Source of the DNA: Fictibacillus phosphorivorans
GTDB lineage: Bacteria > Bacillota > Bacilli > Bacillales > Fictibacillaceae
Assembly: GCF_023715845.1 (NCBI RefSeq)
Contig: NZ_JAMBOR010000005.1
Span: forward strand, 1 to 64,000
Length of the DNA: 64,000 bases
Direction: 5' to 3'
The notes beneath the pieces are model-generated. The model was not told the origin of the DNA, made no database searches, and saw only the letters and a list, made by a program, of their open reading frames with translations. Positions 1 through 9,762 of the stretch are shown one piece after another. The stretch's first letter is position 1. The number at the start of each line of letters is the position of its first letter. A program made the position numbers and the translations under genes.

Positions 1-2
1 CG

Positions 3-488
3 GATATTACCTACGTATGGACAATGGAGGGATGGGTTTATTTAGCGAGTGTTATGGACCTCTATTCTCGGAAGATTGTTGGCTGGAACATAGGGACTCG
101 TATGACAAAAGAGCTGCCGAAAATAGCACTAGAAAGAGCTATCCAGTATCGAAAACCGACAAGTGATCTCATTCATCATTCTGATCGGGGCTCTCAATAC
201 TGCTCGAATGAATACGTGAACTCATTAGAAAAATACGGTGTGAAAATCAGTATGAGCCGAAAAGGAGATCCTTATGACAACGCGTGTATAGAGTCTTTTC
301 ATGCCACAATCAAAAAGGAGCTCATATATCGCCATCGTTTTATGTCCCGTCAAGAAGCGATAAGTTCCATTACCACATATATTATTAGCTTTTATAACGA
401 AAGACGAAAACACTCTACGCTTGGCTATTCAACGCCGAATAAAGTGGAACGGGCGCATCGTTTATTAAGCATGTCAAAAATCTCATAA
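3..488 (+). CDS. IS3-family transposase OrfB, 5' end outside window
   Basis: This is the catalytic integrase core (rve domain) of an IS3-family (IS150-like) transposase. The reading frame is open to the window edge, so the first ATG at 24 is internal and the N-terminal half lies upstream. The DDE triad is visible: the D of DITYVW at codon 1 of the visible part, the D of HHSDRGSQY, and the E of DNACIESFHATIKKE. The C-terminal motif NERRKHSTLGY is also typical. The element carries out cut-and-paste or copy-out transposition as an OrfAB fusion; OrfA is not in the window. I could not identify a terminal inverted repeat downstream. It is a mobile element end and says nothing about the neighbouring aceA. 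Confidence 0.93.
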   Translation, partial: DITYVWTMEGWVYLASVMDLYSRKIVGWNIGTRMTKELPKIALERAIQYRKPTSDLIHHSDRGSQYCSNEYVNSLEKYGVKISMSRKGDPYDNACIESFHATIKKELIYRHRFMSRQEAISSITTYIISFYNERRKHSTLGYSTPNKVERAHRLLSMSKIS

Positions 489-710
489 AGCGCCCATAAT
501 AAAAAGCCTCTGTGAAGAGGCTCATTGATGTTCATATGAAAATCCCTTAAGAATGGGACTCAATTGAATATTTCTCACAAAATTTATCTCCACTTTATTG
601 ACAGAAGTCCAAAACTCAGCTTTTTTGAGCGTAACTTCAATATTCTGAGCGAACGTGTAACAGAATATAAGAACACGTACCGTAAAAACACAAAATCTCA
701 TGAACAACCT
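489..710. other. Intergenic region after IS3 transposase
   Basis: No gene is supported here. A short hairpin (AGCCTC / GAGGCT at 505-522) follows the transposase stop without a T tract. The right end of the insertion sequence should be in this stretch, but I cannot place it with confidence. Short ORFs on both strands lack ribosome-binding sites. Confidence 0.5.
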
Positions 711-742
711 AAAAGGACAGGGGCTTCTGCTCCTGTCCTTCG
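711..742 (-). terminator. Intrinsic terminator of aceB-aceA
   Basis: Read on the minus strand, the arms AAGGACAGG and CCTGTCCTT close an 11-base loop and are followed by a short T run. It lies about 40 bases beyond the aceA stop codon, as expected for the end of the aceB-aceA unit. Confidence 0.75.
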
Positions 743-782
743 TCTATTGGTCTCCTATCCACTTATTCTATCTATATACGAT

Positions 783-2069
783 TTACGCTTGCTGAGACTG
801 AAACTGATCTTCTTCCGTTGACCCTTTCAATGCCGTTGTAGATGCTGTACCGCTTGAAACGAGCTGTGTGACTTCGTCAAAGTAACCTGTTCCAACTTCG
901 CGCTGGTGGCGTGTAGCTGTGTAGCCGTCTCTTTCACTAGCAAACTCGCGCTGTTGCAGCTCGGAATAAGCACCCATCCCGCGTGTTTTATAGCCTTTTG
1001 CTAATTCAAACATGCTATGGTTCAGCGCGTGGAATCCAGCCAGTGTTACGAACTGGAACTTGTAGCCCATGGCTGCGAGCTGCTGCTGGAAGGTTTCGAT
1101 CGTCGTATCATCCAGTTTCTTTTTCCAGTTAAACGAAGGGGAGCAGTTGTAGGCTAATAGTTTACCAGGGAACTGTTCATGAATCGCATTCGCAAACTTC
1201 TGAGCTTGCTCCAAGTTAGGTTCAGATGTCTCGCACCAGATCAGATCGGCGTACGGCGCATAAGCTAAACCGCGAGCGATCGCTTGATCCAGGCCAGCTC
1301 TCGTACGGTAAAATCCTTCAGCTGTACGTTCTCCTGTAATAAACTCCTGATCAACCGGGTCGATATCACTCGTGATCAAGTCAGCGGCGTCCGCATCCGT
1401 ACGGGCAATCAGCACAGTCGGAACGCCCATCACGTCAGCTGCCAAGCGGGCCGAGATCAAGTTCTTCACTGCTGTTTGTGTTGGAAGCAATACTTTCCCG
1501 CCTAGGTGACCGCATTTTTTCTCAGAAGACAGTTGATCTTCAAAGTGAACTGCGGAGGCACCAGATTCGATCATGCCTTTCATCAATTCGAAAACGTTCA
1601 GTTGTCCGCCAAATCCAGCTTCGGCGTCCGCTATAATCGGCAAGAAATAATCTACCTCATTTCCGCCTTCTAAATGCTGAATCTGATCGGCGCGCTGAAG
1701 AGCAGAGTTGATTCGTTTTACCACGTGCGGCACAGAGTTCGCCGGGTACAAACTTTGGTCCGGATACATGTTTCCAGAAAGGTTGGCATCTGCTGCGACC
1801 TGCCAACCGCTTAAGTATACGGCTTTTAGACCTGCTTTTGCCTGTTGAACCGCCTGATTCCCCGTTAAAGCACCTAAAGCGTTTACATATGTTTCATTTT
1901 GAAGCATGTTCCAGAACTTTTCTGCACCATGTTTAGCTAATGTATGTTCGATATCGATCGATCCGCGCAGGCGGATAACCTCTTCCGCTGTATAAGGGCG
2001 GGTAATCCCTTGCCAGCGCTCATCATTTTTCCACATTTCCTTAAGTTTCTCCACACGTGTATTCGTCAT
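783..2069 (-). CDS. aceA: Isocitrate lyase
   Basis: Cleaves isocitrate to glyoxylate and succinate, the first step of the glyoxylate shunt, in the cytosol. At 428 residues it has the length of the bacterial AceA family. The catalytic signature KKCGH is at residues 184-188 (Cys186), and the ligand motif [10 protein letters not shown] is at about 146-155. The start ATG at 2069 follows a good GGAGAGGG site. It is the second gene of a minus-strand pair with malate synthase; the 219-base gap between them contains a roughly 120-base palindromic intergenic repeat. Together the two genes let the organism grow on acetate or fatty acids. B. subtilis 168 lacks this shunt, while several other Bacillaceae have it. 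Confidence 0.97.
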   Translation of the reverse strand: MTNTRVEKLKEMWKNDERWQGITRPYTAEEVIRLRGSIDIEHTLAKHGAEKFWNMLQNETYVNALGALTGNQAVQQAKAGLKAVYLSGWQVAADANLSGNMYPDQSLYPANSVPHVVKRINSALQRADQIQHLEGGNEVDYFLPIIADAEAGFGGQLNVFELMKGMIESGASAVHFEDQLSSEKKCGHLGGKVLLPTQTAVKNLISARLAADVMGVPTVLIARTDADAADLITSDIDPVDQEFITGERTAEGFYRTRAGLDQAIARGLAYAPYADLIWCETSEPNLEQAQKFANAIHEQFPGKLLAYNCSPSFNWKKKLDDTTIETFQQQLAAMGYKFQFVTLAGFHALNHSMFELAKGYKTRGMGAYSELQQREFASERDGYTATRHQREVGTGYFDEVTQLVSSGTASTTALKGSTEEDQFQSQQA

Positions 2070-2138
2070 TGGTCCCTCTCCTTAATGTGTTTTATATTTT
2101 GGATGTTGATTAAAAATGTTTTTTCCCTTCATTGACCA

Positions 2139-2261
2139 GTTGATTGCGGTGAAGGTGCAAGACTCCTGCGGGATGAGTGAAAGGTGAGACTCCTAATAGC
2201 GCAAGGCGCCGGAGGGTCACCGCGCACCCCGCGGAAAGGAGCACCAGTAACGGAAATCAAC
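2139..2261. repeat. Bacillaceae-type ~120-bp intergenic repeat, copy 1
   Basis: The element is bounded by inverted ends GTTGATT (2139-2145) and AATCAAC (2255-2261). Inside are GGTGCAAGACTCCTGCGG, a GGCGCC palindrome and GCACCCCGCGGAAAG. Copy 2 at 4275-4392 has the same ends and internal order; copy 3 at 46476-46566 is a shorter version. It sits between aceB and aceA, so its transcript would form a long stem within the operon mRNA. Confidence 0.85.
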
Positions 2262-2288
2262 CTCTTTCAAGAGCTACAAAAAAATACT

Positions 2289-3890
2289 TTATAAAATCTC
2301 ATAACCTCTGTTAGTCAAGAAATCCTGAAATTCGTCTTCACGGATCAGTTCGTCAAACAGCGTGACTGCTTCCATAAACCGGCCATTATTGAATGACTCT
2401 TCATTCAGTTGCTGTTTCAGTTTTTGAACTTCTTCCAACTTAAGCTCTTCTACCAGTTCGAACGTAACTTTACGTCCATCCTTTAAAACACCTTTAGGAT
2501 GGCGGATCCATTGCCACACTTGGGCTCTTGAGATCTCAGCCGTCGCTGCGTCTTCCATCAGATGATTGATCGGCGCCGCGCCTTTCCCTCTCAGCCATGA
2601 AGCGATGTATTGAATGCCCACACTTATGTTGACGCGCAAACCTTCTTCTGTAATATCACCTTTTGGCACAGCTACTAAATCGTCAGCGGTTACCACAACA
2701 TCTTCACGTTTACGATCGATCTGGTTCGGCTGTGGCATGATACGGTCGAACACTTCCATTGCAACAGGTACGAGTCCCGGATGAGCAACCCAGGTTCCAT
2801 CATGGCCGTCAGTCGCCTCGCGTTCTTTATCTGCCCGCACTTTTTCAAAAGCGGCTGCATTTGCCTCCTCATCATTTTTAATCGGAATTTGTGCGGCCAT
2901 CCCGCCGATTGCAGGAGCATTTCGTTTGTGGCACGTTTGGATCGCAAGCAGTGAATAAGACCGCATGAATGGTACAGTCATCGTAACAAGGGAACGGTCA
3001 GGCAAAATCACATGTGGCTGGTTACGGAACTTCTTTATATAACTGAAAATGTAATCCCAGCGTCCACAGTTCACACCTGCTGAATGCTCACGCAGTTCAT
3101 AGAGGATCTCATCCATCTCAAACGCTGCAACGATCGTTTCGATGAGTACAGTCGCTTTGATGGTTCCCCTTGGAATACCAAGCTGTTCCTGCGCGTAGAT
3201 GAACACATCATTCCAGAGACGTGCTTCTAAGTGGCTTTCCATCTTAGGAAGATAGAAGTAAGGGCCAGAACCGTTTTCGATCAGCGTTTTAGCATTATGA
3301 TAAAAATAAAGTCCAAAATCTACTAAACTGCCAGACATCGGTTCGCCGTCGACAACGATATGCTTTTCTTCTAAATGCCAGCCGCGGGGACGGACGATGA
3401 GTACAGCTGGGTTTTGCCCAAGCTCATATCTTTTCCCGTTTGGTCCTTCAAAAGAAATGGTGCGGTTGACCGCGTCTTTAAGGTTAATCTGACCCTCAAT
3501 TGTATTTTCCCAAGTCGGTGAGTTGGAGTCTTCTAAGTCTGCCATGAAAACTTTTGCACCGGAATTTAAAGCATTGATGATCATTTTCCGGTCAACAGGT
3601 CCTGTGATCTCAACCCGGCGGTCTTGAAGATCCTGAGGAAGGGGAGCAATTGTCCAATCGCTGTTGCGGATATGCTCTGTTTCTCTCAGAAAGGTAGGGA
3701 ATACCCCAGCATCGATTTCCTGTTGTTTGATCTTGCGCATTTCTAGGAGTTCTTTTCGTGTTGAATGGAATTGCAGATGAAGCGATTTCAAGAATAGTTG
3801 GGCACCAGGTGTTAAGATCTTTTCATATTCGGGCGGGGTATTTCCTATGACTTGAAGATTTGACGTATCAATTTTCACTTTGAGCGACAT
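2289..3890 (-). CDS. aceB: Malate synthase (A type)
   Basis: Condenses glyoxylate with acetyl-CoA to malate, the second glyoxylate-shunt step. The 533-residue length fits malate synthase A. Recognisable segments are the metal and substrate region around [11 protein letters not shown] (about residues 167-177), the conserved block ATVLIETI...[26 protein letters not shown] (about 237-278), and [10 protein letters not shown]. The gene is upstream of aceA on the minus strand. The AAAGGA in front of the ATG at 3890 directly abuts the start codon, which is a poor spacing, but no better in-frame start is evident and the N-terminus aligns with what is expected for the family. Confidence 0.96.
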   Translation of the reverse strand: MSLKVKIDTSNLQVIGNTPPEYEKILTPGAQLFLKSLHLQFHSTRKELLEMRKIKQQEIDAGVFPTFLRETEHIRNSDWTIAPLPQDLQDRRVEITGPVDRKMIINALNSGAKVFMADLEDSNSPTWENTIEGQINLKDAVNRTISFEGPNGKRYELGQNPAVLIVRPRGWHLEEKHIVVDGEPMSGSLVDFGLYFYHNAKTLIENGSGPYFYLPKMESHLEARLWNDVFIYAQEQLGIPRGTIKATVLIETIVAAFEMDEILYELREHSAGVNCGRWDYIFSYIKKFRNQPHVILPDRSLVTMTVPFMRSYSLLAIQTCHKRNAPAIGGMAAQIPIKNDEEANAAAFEKVRADKEREATDGHDGTWVAHPGLVPVAMEVFDRIMPQPNQIDRKREDVVVTADDLVAVPKGDITEEGLRVNISVGIQYIASWLRGKGAAPINHLMEDAATAEISRAQVWQWIRHPKGVLKDGRKVTFELVEELKLEEVQKLKQQLNEESFNNGRFMEAVTLFDELIREDEFQDFLTNRGYEIL

Positions 3891-3963
3891 TCCTTTCTGA
3901 TTATGTTATCAAACAGGTGTTGCGTATTTCATTTGTTATATAACAGTACAGGCAAAAAAATAT

Positions 3964-4095
3964 TTACCTTTCGTGTTTACCCATGCAGCGTTCGCATTCA
4001 TAAAGGTAAGATTCATGCTGCTCCTCGATCACACATCCACATTCCACACACGTCTTCTTAGGGATATTATGGTGAAGCTCAAGATAGTTTTTCAT
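3964..4095 (-). CDS. YhfH-family small zinc-ribbon-like protein (43 aa)
   Basis: A 43-codon gene with a perfect GGAGGAA ribosome-binding site eight bases before ATG at 4095. The product begins MKNYLELHHNIPKKTC and has two cysteine pairs, CVECG and CERC, which resemble a small zinc-binding knuckle. Length, cysteine spacing and the N-terminal pattern match the Bacillaceae YhfH family, whose function is unknown. It lies upstream of aceB on the same strand, separated by 73 bases with no obvious terminator, so cotranscription is possible. The family call is from memory of the pattern; the coding call rests on the RBS and cysteine layout. Confidence 0.8.
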   Translation of the reverse strand: MKNYLELHHNIPKKTCVECGCVIEEQHESYLYECERCMGKHER

Positions 4096-4274
4096 TTTAA
4101 ATTCCTCCTGTTTTTTTTGATTGATTTGATTATAATGCATTGTATTATAACAGTTTTAATTTTGCAACAACTGTTTTATAACATTTTTCGGTTTTTTCAT
4201 AAATTAAGTCATCTGTCCTATATTTTTAGCTTTCATCCAAATATGAATTTCTAAAGGTTTGTTCTCCTTAGCAA

Positions 4275-4392
4275 GTTGATTGGAGCACAAGATGCGGGAC
4301 TAGTGGTCAGGTGGAGACTCCCTAATGGCGCAAAGCGCCGGGAGGCTCACCGCCCGCCCCATGGAAAGCGAGCATCTGGAGCAGAAATCAAC
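4275..4392. repeat. Bacillaceae-type ~120-bp intergenic repeat, copy 2
   Basis: Same element as at 2139-2261: ends GTTGATT and AATCAAC, central GGCGCAAAGCGCC stem, and CGCCCGCCCC followed by GGAAAGCGAGCA. It lies between the yhfH-like gene and the Lrp regulator. An ORF running through it (4276-4479) is a by-product of the repeat and not a gene. Confidence 0.87.
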
Positions 4393-4535
4393 TACCCCCA
4401 ATATGCTGCAACGTGTAAACAGATGTTTAAATGCTGTTATAGTACAAACCGTATAACACAAAACGACAACTCTATTTGAATTTTTAGAAAATAAACCTTA
4501 CAATGAATGCATTCAAAGTAAACGTGGTGATCGTA

Positions 4536-4985
4536 GTGAAAATAGATGATACAGATCGAAAAATATTAGAGTTGTTGACTCATGATGGAAGAATGTCTTA
4601 TGCGGAGATCGGCAAGGAGCTGAACCTTTCTCGGGTCTCCGTTCGCGAACGCGTCAACCAGATGAAAAAAGCGGGTGTTATTGAGAAGTTCAGCGTCGTT
4701 ATAGATTCAGAGGCAGCAGGGAAAACCGTTTCAGCGTTCTTTGAAGTAGATTGTGAACCCGCTTATCTCGTAAAAGTAGCCGAGAAGCTAGTGAATAACC
4801 CAAGTGTGGCCAGCTGCTACCAGATGACAGGCCCGAGTACCTTACATATGCACGTATTAGTAGAGGATTTTCCTTCGCTCGAGAAATTCATCAACAATGA
4901 ACTCTATGGAATCAAGGGAATCTCAAGAGTGGAATCTCATATCCTATTAAGAAGATTTAAAAGCAGATCCGGATTAAAACTATAA
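4536..4985 (+). CDS. Lrp/AsnC-family transcriptional regulator (YwrC-like)
   Basis: A 149-residue regulator with an N-terminal winged HTH (about residues 3-60, starting KIDDTDRKILELL) and a C-terminal RAM/AsnC ligand-binding domain. I chose GTG at 4536 because GGTGATC precedes it and Lrp proteins normally begin at this point; an ATG at 4503 has no ribosome-binding site. It is followed by its own terminator and then by the peptide importer, gamma-glutamyltransferase and chromate transporter genes. In B. subtilis an Lrp-type gene (ywrC) sits beside ywrD (gamma-glutamyltransferase) and ywrB/ywrA (chromate transporter), so this protein is the probable regulator of the downstream block. That role is inferred from synteny. 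Confidence 0.9.
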   Translation: MKIDDTDRKILELLTHDGRMSYAEIGKELNLSRVSVRERVNQMKKAGVIEKFSVVIDSEAAGKTVSAFFEVDCEPAYLVKVAEKLVNNPSVASCYQMTGPSTLHMHVLVEDFPSLEKFINNELYGIKGISRVESHILLRRFKSRSGLKL

Positions 4986-4993
4986 TGAAAGCT

Positions 4994-5030
4994 AAGGCAG
5001 CATGCTCGTTACATAGCATGCTGCCTTTTT
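4994..5030 (+). terminator. Intrinsic terminator of the Lrp gene
   Basis: Perfect 13-base arms AAGGCAGCATGCT and AGCATGCTGCCTT followed by a T run, directly after the regulator gene. Confidence 0.92.
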
Positions 5031-5348
5031 AGTTGTCGACAATCACTCGACTCTGCAATTCCCTTCATCCCTCATGTTCTGAACACACTTCCATCTTTTA
5101 TAAGCATAAAATACTACATTTTTCGTTTTTCTAGGACAAATTCCGCCCCCTTCATTCAAAAGGATAAGAACATAGTTGTGATTTTATTTGGTTTATAACA
5201 ATTCTATAGATAATAGTCAGAATATATTTTATAATCAGAAACAATATTAATCGGTTGTTAACTTGAATTGTAAATTAGGTTAACAAACGGAAAGTAAAAG
5301 AACGTAATACAATCGAAAAGTTGAAAAAAGGGGAGAGGTGAAGAGAAA
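5031..5348 (+). promoter_or_regulatory. Upstream region of the peptide-importer operon
   Basis: AT-rich leader with no gene. It presumably holds the promoter of the operon starting at 5349. The imperfect palindrome AATAGTCAGAATATA at 5212-5226 resembles a CodY box but has four mismatches to the usual consensus, so I do not call it. A good GGGGAGAGGTGAAG ribosome-binding site ends the region. Confidence 0.4.
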
Positions 5349-6290
5349 ATGGCAGGCTTGATCATCAGACGGGTTTTCCAGCTGCTGCTTTTATTAGTAG
5401 GCATCTCATTTATCGTTTTCATGAGCATGCACATTGCACTAGGAGATCCGGCAAGTATCATAGGCGGACCGACTGCGACCAAGGAAGATGTGGAGGCGAT
5501 AAGAGAAAATCTCGGTTTGAACGACCCCTTGCTGACCCAATATTTTGAATATGTGAAAGGCATCTTTACAGGTGACCTAGGGTTCTCGTATCAAACGAAA
5601 CAAGCAGTCTCTGAAGCCATCATCGATCGTTTTCCGAACACACTGAATCTAGCGATTGCGAGTATAATCGTCGCCATCGTAATCGGGGTAACAACAGGCA
5701 TCATATCAGCCTTAAAACATAACACATGGTTTGACGGATTAAGCACGGTCATCGCATTAGGAGGAATCTCGATACCTAACTTTTGGCTAGGTGCGATTCT
5801 GATCCTGATATTCGCCGTCAACCTGCAGTGGTTCCCGGTTGGTGGTCTCACCGAACCATTCTGGACGATCGAAGGGATGAAACAGCTTGCCCTTCCAGCT
5901 ATCACACTGGGTACAGGTTCAGCTGCCATGATCGCTCGAATGAGCCGGTCGGCGATGCTCGAAGTCATCCGGGCCGATTATGTACGGACTGCCAGAGCAA
6001 AAGGGGTTCGTGAAAAAACAGTGATCATGATGCACTGTCTACGTAATGCGATGATCCCCGTCATTACGGTTATCGGCTTAAACTTCGGCTTCCTGCTTGG
6101 AGGCACGATCATTACGGAATCTGTTTTTGCCATAAATGGAGTAGGAAGACTCATGATTGAATCCATCGCGGCTCGTGATTTCCCGATGGTTCAAGGTTCG
6201 GTTCTTCTTGTAGCAACACTTTTCGTTCTAGTAAACCTGATCGTCGATATCGTGTATGCCTTTATCGATCCACGAATCAGTTACGAATAA
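5349..6290 (+). CDS. Dipeptide/oligopeptide ABC transporter permease (DppB-type)
   Basis: First inner-membrane permease of a peptide-class ABC importer, 313 residues with six predicted membrane helices. The first helix begins at residue 8, followed by a periplasm-type loop containing LGDPASIIGGPTA. The cytoplasmic EAA loop, which docks on the ATPase, is ADYVRTARAKGVREKTVIM at about residues 207-225. It starts an operon of B-C-A-D-F order. The family transports dipeptides, oligopeptides, glutathione or nickel; the adjoining gamma-glutamyltransferase suggests gamma-glutamyl peptides, which is an inference. Confidence 0.94.
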   Translation: MAGLIIRRVFQLLLLLVGISFIVFMSMHIALGDPASIIGGPTATKEDVEAIRENLGLNDPLLTQYFEYVKGIFTGDLGFSYQTKQAVSEAIIDRFPNTLNLAIASIIVAIVIGVTTGIISALKHNTWFDGLSTVIALGGISIPNFWLGAILILIFAVNLQWFPVGGLTEPFWTIEGMKQLALPAITLGTGSAAMIARMSRSAMLEVIRADYVRTARAKGVREKTVIMMHCLRNAMIPVITVIGLNFGFLLGGTIITESVFAINGVGRLMIESIAARDFPMVQGSVLLVATLFVLVNLIVDIVYAFIDPRISYE

Positions 6291-6307
6291 AAGGGGAGGG
6301 GGATACC

Positions 6308-7204
6308 ATGTCAACGGAAGTCGTGACACAGCAAGTACCTTCACATCAGAAAAAGAAGGATGTTGCCCTTCTAAAAACATGGAAGCGGCTCATTAAAAAC
6401 AAGATGGCAATTGTCGGACTGGTCATTATCGCCATCCAACTATTCATGGCGATCGCAGCACCTGCCATCATAGACGTTGATCCGAACAAGCAGAACCTGG
6501 AACTCAGTGAACTGCCGGTTGGTACGGAAGGACACTGGCTCGGAACCGATAATTACGGACGGGATATTTGGAGCAGGATCGTCTACGGCGCAAGAATCTC
6601 GTTATTCGTTGGGATTGGAGCGGTAAGTCTCGGACTGGTAGGCGGTGTGATCCTTGGACTATTATCCGGTTATTACAGAAGACTGGATGGTATTATTATG
6701 AGATTTGTAGATTTGATGTTTGCGTTTCCTGGAATTCTCTTGGCCATGTTAGTAATCGCCATTTTAGGGACAAGCCTCGTGAACGTCGTGATCGCGATTA
6801 GTATTTGGTCGATTCCAACGTGTGCAAGAATCGTCAGAGGAAGTGTCCTCTCGATTAAAAAGCAAGAATACATCATGGCGATGAAATCACTTGGGGCAAG
6901 CGACCTTCGAATCATGTTGAAGCATGTGCTGCCGAACTGTACAGCACCGATCATCGTCTTTGCCACGATGAGGATGGCCACAGCCATTCTATCAACAGCA
7001 TCATTAAGTTTCTTAGGGTTAGGTGCACAGCCGCCGACTCCTGAATGGGGAGCGATGATTGCTGCCGGACAAGAGTATATGTGGACATCGCCTCATATGA
7101 TCGTTGTTCCAGGGATCGCGATCATGCTCGTCGTATTTGCGTTTAATGTTGTCGGAGACGCACTCCGCGATGCACTAGATCAAGGGATGAGCTTGGATAA
7201 ATAG
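6308..7204 (+). CDS. Dipeptide/oligopeptide ABC transporter permease (DppC-type)
   Basis: Second permease subunit, 298 residues, starting 17 bases after the first. An N-terminal cytoplasmic stretch and helix (about residues 33-53) precede the DppC/OppC core. The motif GTDNYGRDIWSRIVYGAR (about residues 79-96) is characteristic of this subunit. The EAA loop reads EYIMAMKSLGASDLRIMLK near residues 188-206. It forms a heterodimer with the preceding permease in the membrane. Confidence 0.94.
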   Translation: MSTEVVTQQVPSHQKKKDVALLKTWKRLIKNKMAIVGLVIIAIQLFMAIAAPAIIDVDPNKQNLELSELPVGTEGHWLGTDNYGRDIWSRIVYGARISLFVGIGAVSLGLVGGVILGLLSGYYRRLDGIIMRFVDLMFAFPGILLAMLVIAILGTSLVNVVIAISIWSIPTCARIVRGSVLSIKKQEYIMAMKSLGASDLRIMLKHVLPNCTAPIIVFATMRMATAILSTASLSFLGLGAQPPTPEWGAMIAAGQEYMWTSPHMIVVPGIAIMLVVFAFNVVGDALRDALDQGMSLDK

Positions 7205-7219
7205 AAGGGAGAGTTATAA

Positions 7220-8749
7220 ATGGGGAAAAAGTGGTTTACGAGTTTACTAGCGGTTCTTTTTGTATTGTCGTTGGCTTTAACGGGTTGCAGCAGCAGTTCT
7301 TCATCAGGAGGAAGCGCTGGTGATTCAAAACAAGAGCTGACGTATGCAACAACGTCAAAAGTGGTTGGACTTTCTCCAATTCTTACAAACGATTCTGTAT
7401 CCTCTACAATAATCGAGCAGATCTATGAAACGCTGTTTGTTCGTGACAACAAAGGGGAGATCGTTCCTCACCTTGCAGAGTCTTATGAAAACCCAGATGA
7501 GAATACGTGGGTGATCAAGCTTAAGAAAGACATCAAGTTCCATGACGGAACACCTTTTAATGCAGAAGCCGTGAAATACACATTTGATAAGTTAAAAGAT
7601 CCTGCAACAGCTGCACCGCGTGCTTCTCTTTTAGAGCCGGTTTCCTCGATCGAAGTCCAAGACGAACATACGGTGGTATTAAAAACTGAAAAGCCGTACG
7701 GTCCGATGCTTGCCGCTTTAACACACTCAAATGCTGCCATCGTTTCACCGACTGCCGACAAAAAACAAGATCTGATGAAAGATCCTGTTGGAACAGGTCC
7801 ATTCAAGTTCTCTGAAAAAGTAAATGGTGATGACATCGTACTTGTGAAGAATGAAGACTACTGGCAGAAGCCCGCGAAGCTCGATAAAATCACGTTCACG
7901 GTCGTTCCAGAAGTATCAACTGCGATCTCCATGCTCCAGACTGGAAAAGTTCAGCTGATTGATGGGTTGGCACCTGAACTGATGCCGCGACTGGAAAAAA
8001 TCAAAAATGTTGAAACGCAAAAAGTGGACGGAACACCAGTTTACTACTTGGCGTTCAACATGGAAAGAGCGCTGATGAACGACCTGAAATTCAGACAAGC
8101 TGTCGCTCATGCGATCAACCGTGAAGGCTATCTGAAGAAGCTGAACGGATTAGGCGTCTATTCCAACACCTTCATCGGGCCGGAAGTTTTCGGACATCCA
8201 GAAGAAGAGAAAGGTCCTAAGTACGACCAAGCAAAAGCAAAAGAACTCGTAAAGGCAAACGGATTAGAACAAAAAGAAGTCAAGATGCTTGTACCGAACA
8301 CCGCATCTTATATGAACATGGCAGAAGTCATCCAAGCTCAACTCAAAGAAGCAGGGATTCCAGTCAAGATCGAAACACTCGAGTGGGGCACATATCTAGA
8401 TGTATCCAAAAAGGGTGACTTTGATATCACGATCGCCGGCTGGTCGAACGTAACGGGTGATGGAAGTGAACTATTATTCCCGCGTCTTCATTCGGCGAAC
8501 ATTGATGCAACAAACTTAAGCCGTTATAAAGATGCTGAACTTGATAAGCTGATCGAACAGTCTCGTTCTGTTGTCGATCAGGAACAGCGTAAGGAGATCT
8601 TAACGAAAGCAGATGAGTATGTGATGACACAGCTCCCTGTATTGCCGATCTATCATGGGATCGCATCAGCGGCTTATGACAAATCGGTTAAAGGCTTTAC
8701 GATGGAACCTACAGGACAGTGGTCACTATACAGCGTTCATAGAGAGTAG
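7220..8749 (+). CDS. Peptide-class extracellular solute-binding lipoprotein (SBP family 5)
   Basis: Captures the substrate outside the cell and delivers it to the permeases. The 509-residue protein has a type II signal sequence, with the lipobox LTGC around residues 20-23 and a serine-rich tether. Next comes a bac_5 binding domain with typical blocks such as WVIKLKKDIKFHDGTPFNAE and VGTGPFKF. Unlike many dpp operons, the binding protein follows the permeases and precedes the ATPases. Substrate specificity cannot be read from the sequence alone. Confidence 0.95.
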   Translation: MGKKWFTSLLAVLFVLSLALTGCSSSSSSGGSAGDSKQELTYATTSKVVGLSPILTNDSVSSTIIEQIYETLFVRDNKGEIVPHLAESYENPDENTWVIKLKKDIKFHDGTPFNAEAVKYTFDKLKDPATAAPRASLLEPVSSIEVQDEHTVVLKTEKPYGPMLAALTHSNAAIVSPTADKKQDLMKDPVGTGPFKFSEKVNGDDIVLVKNEDYWQKPAKLDKITFTVVPEVSTAISMLQTGKVQLIDGLAPELMPRLEKIKNVETQKVDGTPVYYLAFNMERALMNDLKFRQAVAHAINREGYLKKLNGLGVYSNTFIGPEVFGHPEEEKGPKYDQAKAKELVKANGLEQKEVKMLVPNTASYMNMAEVIQAQLKEAGIPVKIETLEWGTYLDVSKKGDFDITIAGWSNVTGDGSELLFPRLHSANIDATNLSRYKDAELDKLIEQSRSVVDQEQRKEILTKADEYVMTQLPVLPIYHGIASAAYDKSVKGFTMEPTGQWSLYSVHRE

Positions 8750-8757
8750 GGATAACG

Positions 8758-9762
8758 ATGAATGATTCGGTATTAGAAGTGAAAAATCTAGTTACTACGT
8801 TTAAGTCCGCGGACGGCCCTCTTCCGGCTGTCCGAGGCGCTTCTTTTTCAGTAAAAAAAGGTGAAACGCTCTGCATCGTTGGTGAATCAGGCTGTGGTAA
8901 AAGTATCACAGCCCTTTCCATCATGAGGCTTCTCCCTTCAAATGGAGGGATAACAGAGGGTTCCATCTCCTTTCACAATAAAGACTTAGCTTCGCTGTCC
9001 CCAAAAGAAATGCAGAAGCTGCGCGGAAATGATATCTCGATGATCTTTCAGGAACCGATGACAGCGTTGAATCCCGTGTTTACGATAGGTTTTCAGATCT
9101 GTGAGCCGTTGATGATCCATCAGAAACTTTCAAAGAAACAAGCACATCTAAGAGGGATCGAACTTTTAAAGATGGTAGGAATCCCGTCTCCAGCAGATCG
9201 GATGAACCAATATCCGCATGAGTTGAGCGGGGGGATGAGACAGCGGGTCATGATCGCGATCGCCTTATCCTGTAATCCTGCCCTCTTGATTGCTGATGAA
9301 CCGACAACCGCACTGGATGTAACCATTCAGGCTCAGATTATCGATCTCTTGAACGATCTAAAAGAACAACTCGATATGAGTATGGTCATGATCACGCATG
9401 ACATGGGTGTGGTGGCCGAGATCGCGGACCGTGTTATCGTCATGTATGCAGGAGAAGTGATCGAAGAAGGAAGAGTAGAAGAGATCTTCGAAAATCCGCA
9501 GCATCCATACACGAAGGGACTCCTATCCTCCGTTCCAAACGTCGATGATCCTGACTTTGAACTGAAGCCGATCGCAGGATCGATGCCGATGCTGAACGAA
9601 CAGATCAGCGGGTGTCGCTTTCATCCAAGATGCCCTCACGCATTTGATAAATGTTTCAGTGAATCGCCAAAGACTTTTTCCGTAACAGATAAACAGAGCG
9701 TACGATGCTGGCTGCAAGAGGAGGTAGGACAGAATGGCGGTAGACGAGCAAGTTCTCTATAG
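8758..9762 (+). CDS. Peptide ABC transporter ATP-binding protein (DppD-type)
   Basis: ATPase subunit of the importer, 334 residues. Walker A is GESGCGKS at residues 42-49, the signature is LSGGMRQRV, and Walker B is [12 protein letters not shown]. The C-terminal oligo_HPY segment contains the cysteine pattern [14 protein letters not shown], which binds an iron-sulfur cluster in some family members. Its last 29 bases overlap the next ATPase gene, indicating coupled translation. Confidence 0.95.
   Translation: MNDSVLEVKNLVTTFKSADGPLPAVRGASFSVKKGETLCIVGESGCGKSITALSIMRLLPSNGGITEGSISFHNKDLASLSPKEMQKLRGNDISMIFQEPMTALNPVFTIGFQICEPLMIHQKLSKKQAHLRGIELLKMVGIPSPADRMNQYPHELSGGMRQRVMIAIALSCNPALLIADEPTTALDVTIQAQIIDLLNDLKEQLDMSMVMITHDMGVVAEIADRVIVMYAGEVIEEGRVEEIFENPQHPYTKGLLSSVPNVDDPDFELKPIAGSMPMLNEQISGCRFHPRCPHAFDKCFSESPKTFSVTDKQSVRCWLQEEVGQNGGRRASSL

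Noticed and set aside
4276-4479. 67-codon plus-strand ORF
   Set aside because: It is the open frame of intergenic repeat copy 2; no ribosome-binding site and no protein-like conservation.
5212-5226. CodY-like box upstream of the peptide importer
   Set aside because: Four mismatches to the 15-base consensus; not distinguishable from AT-rich background.
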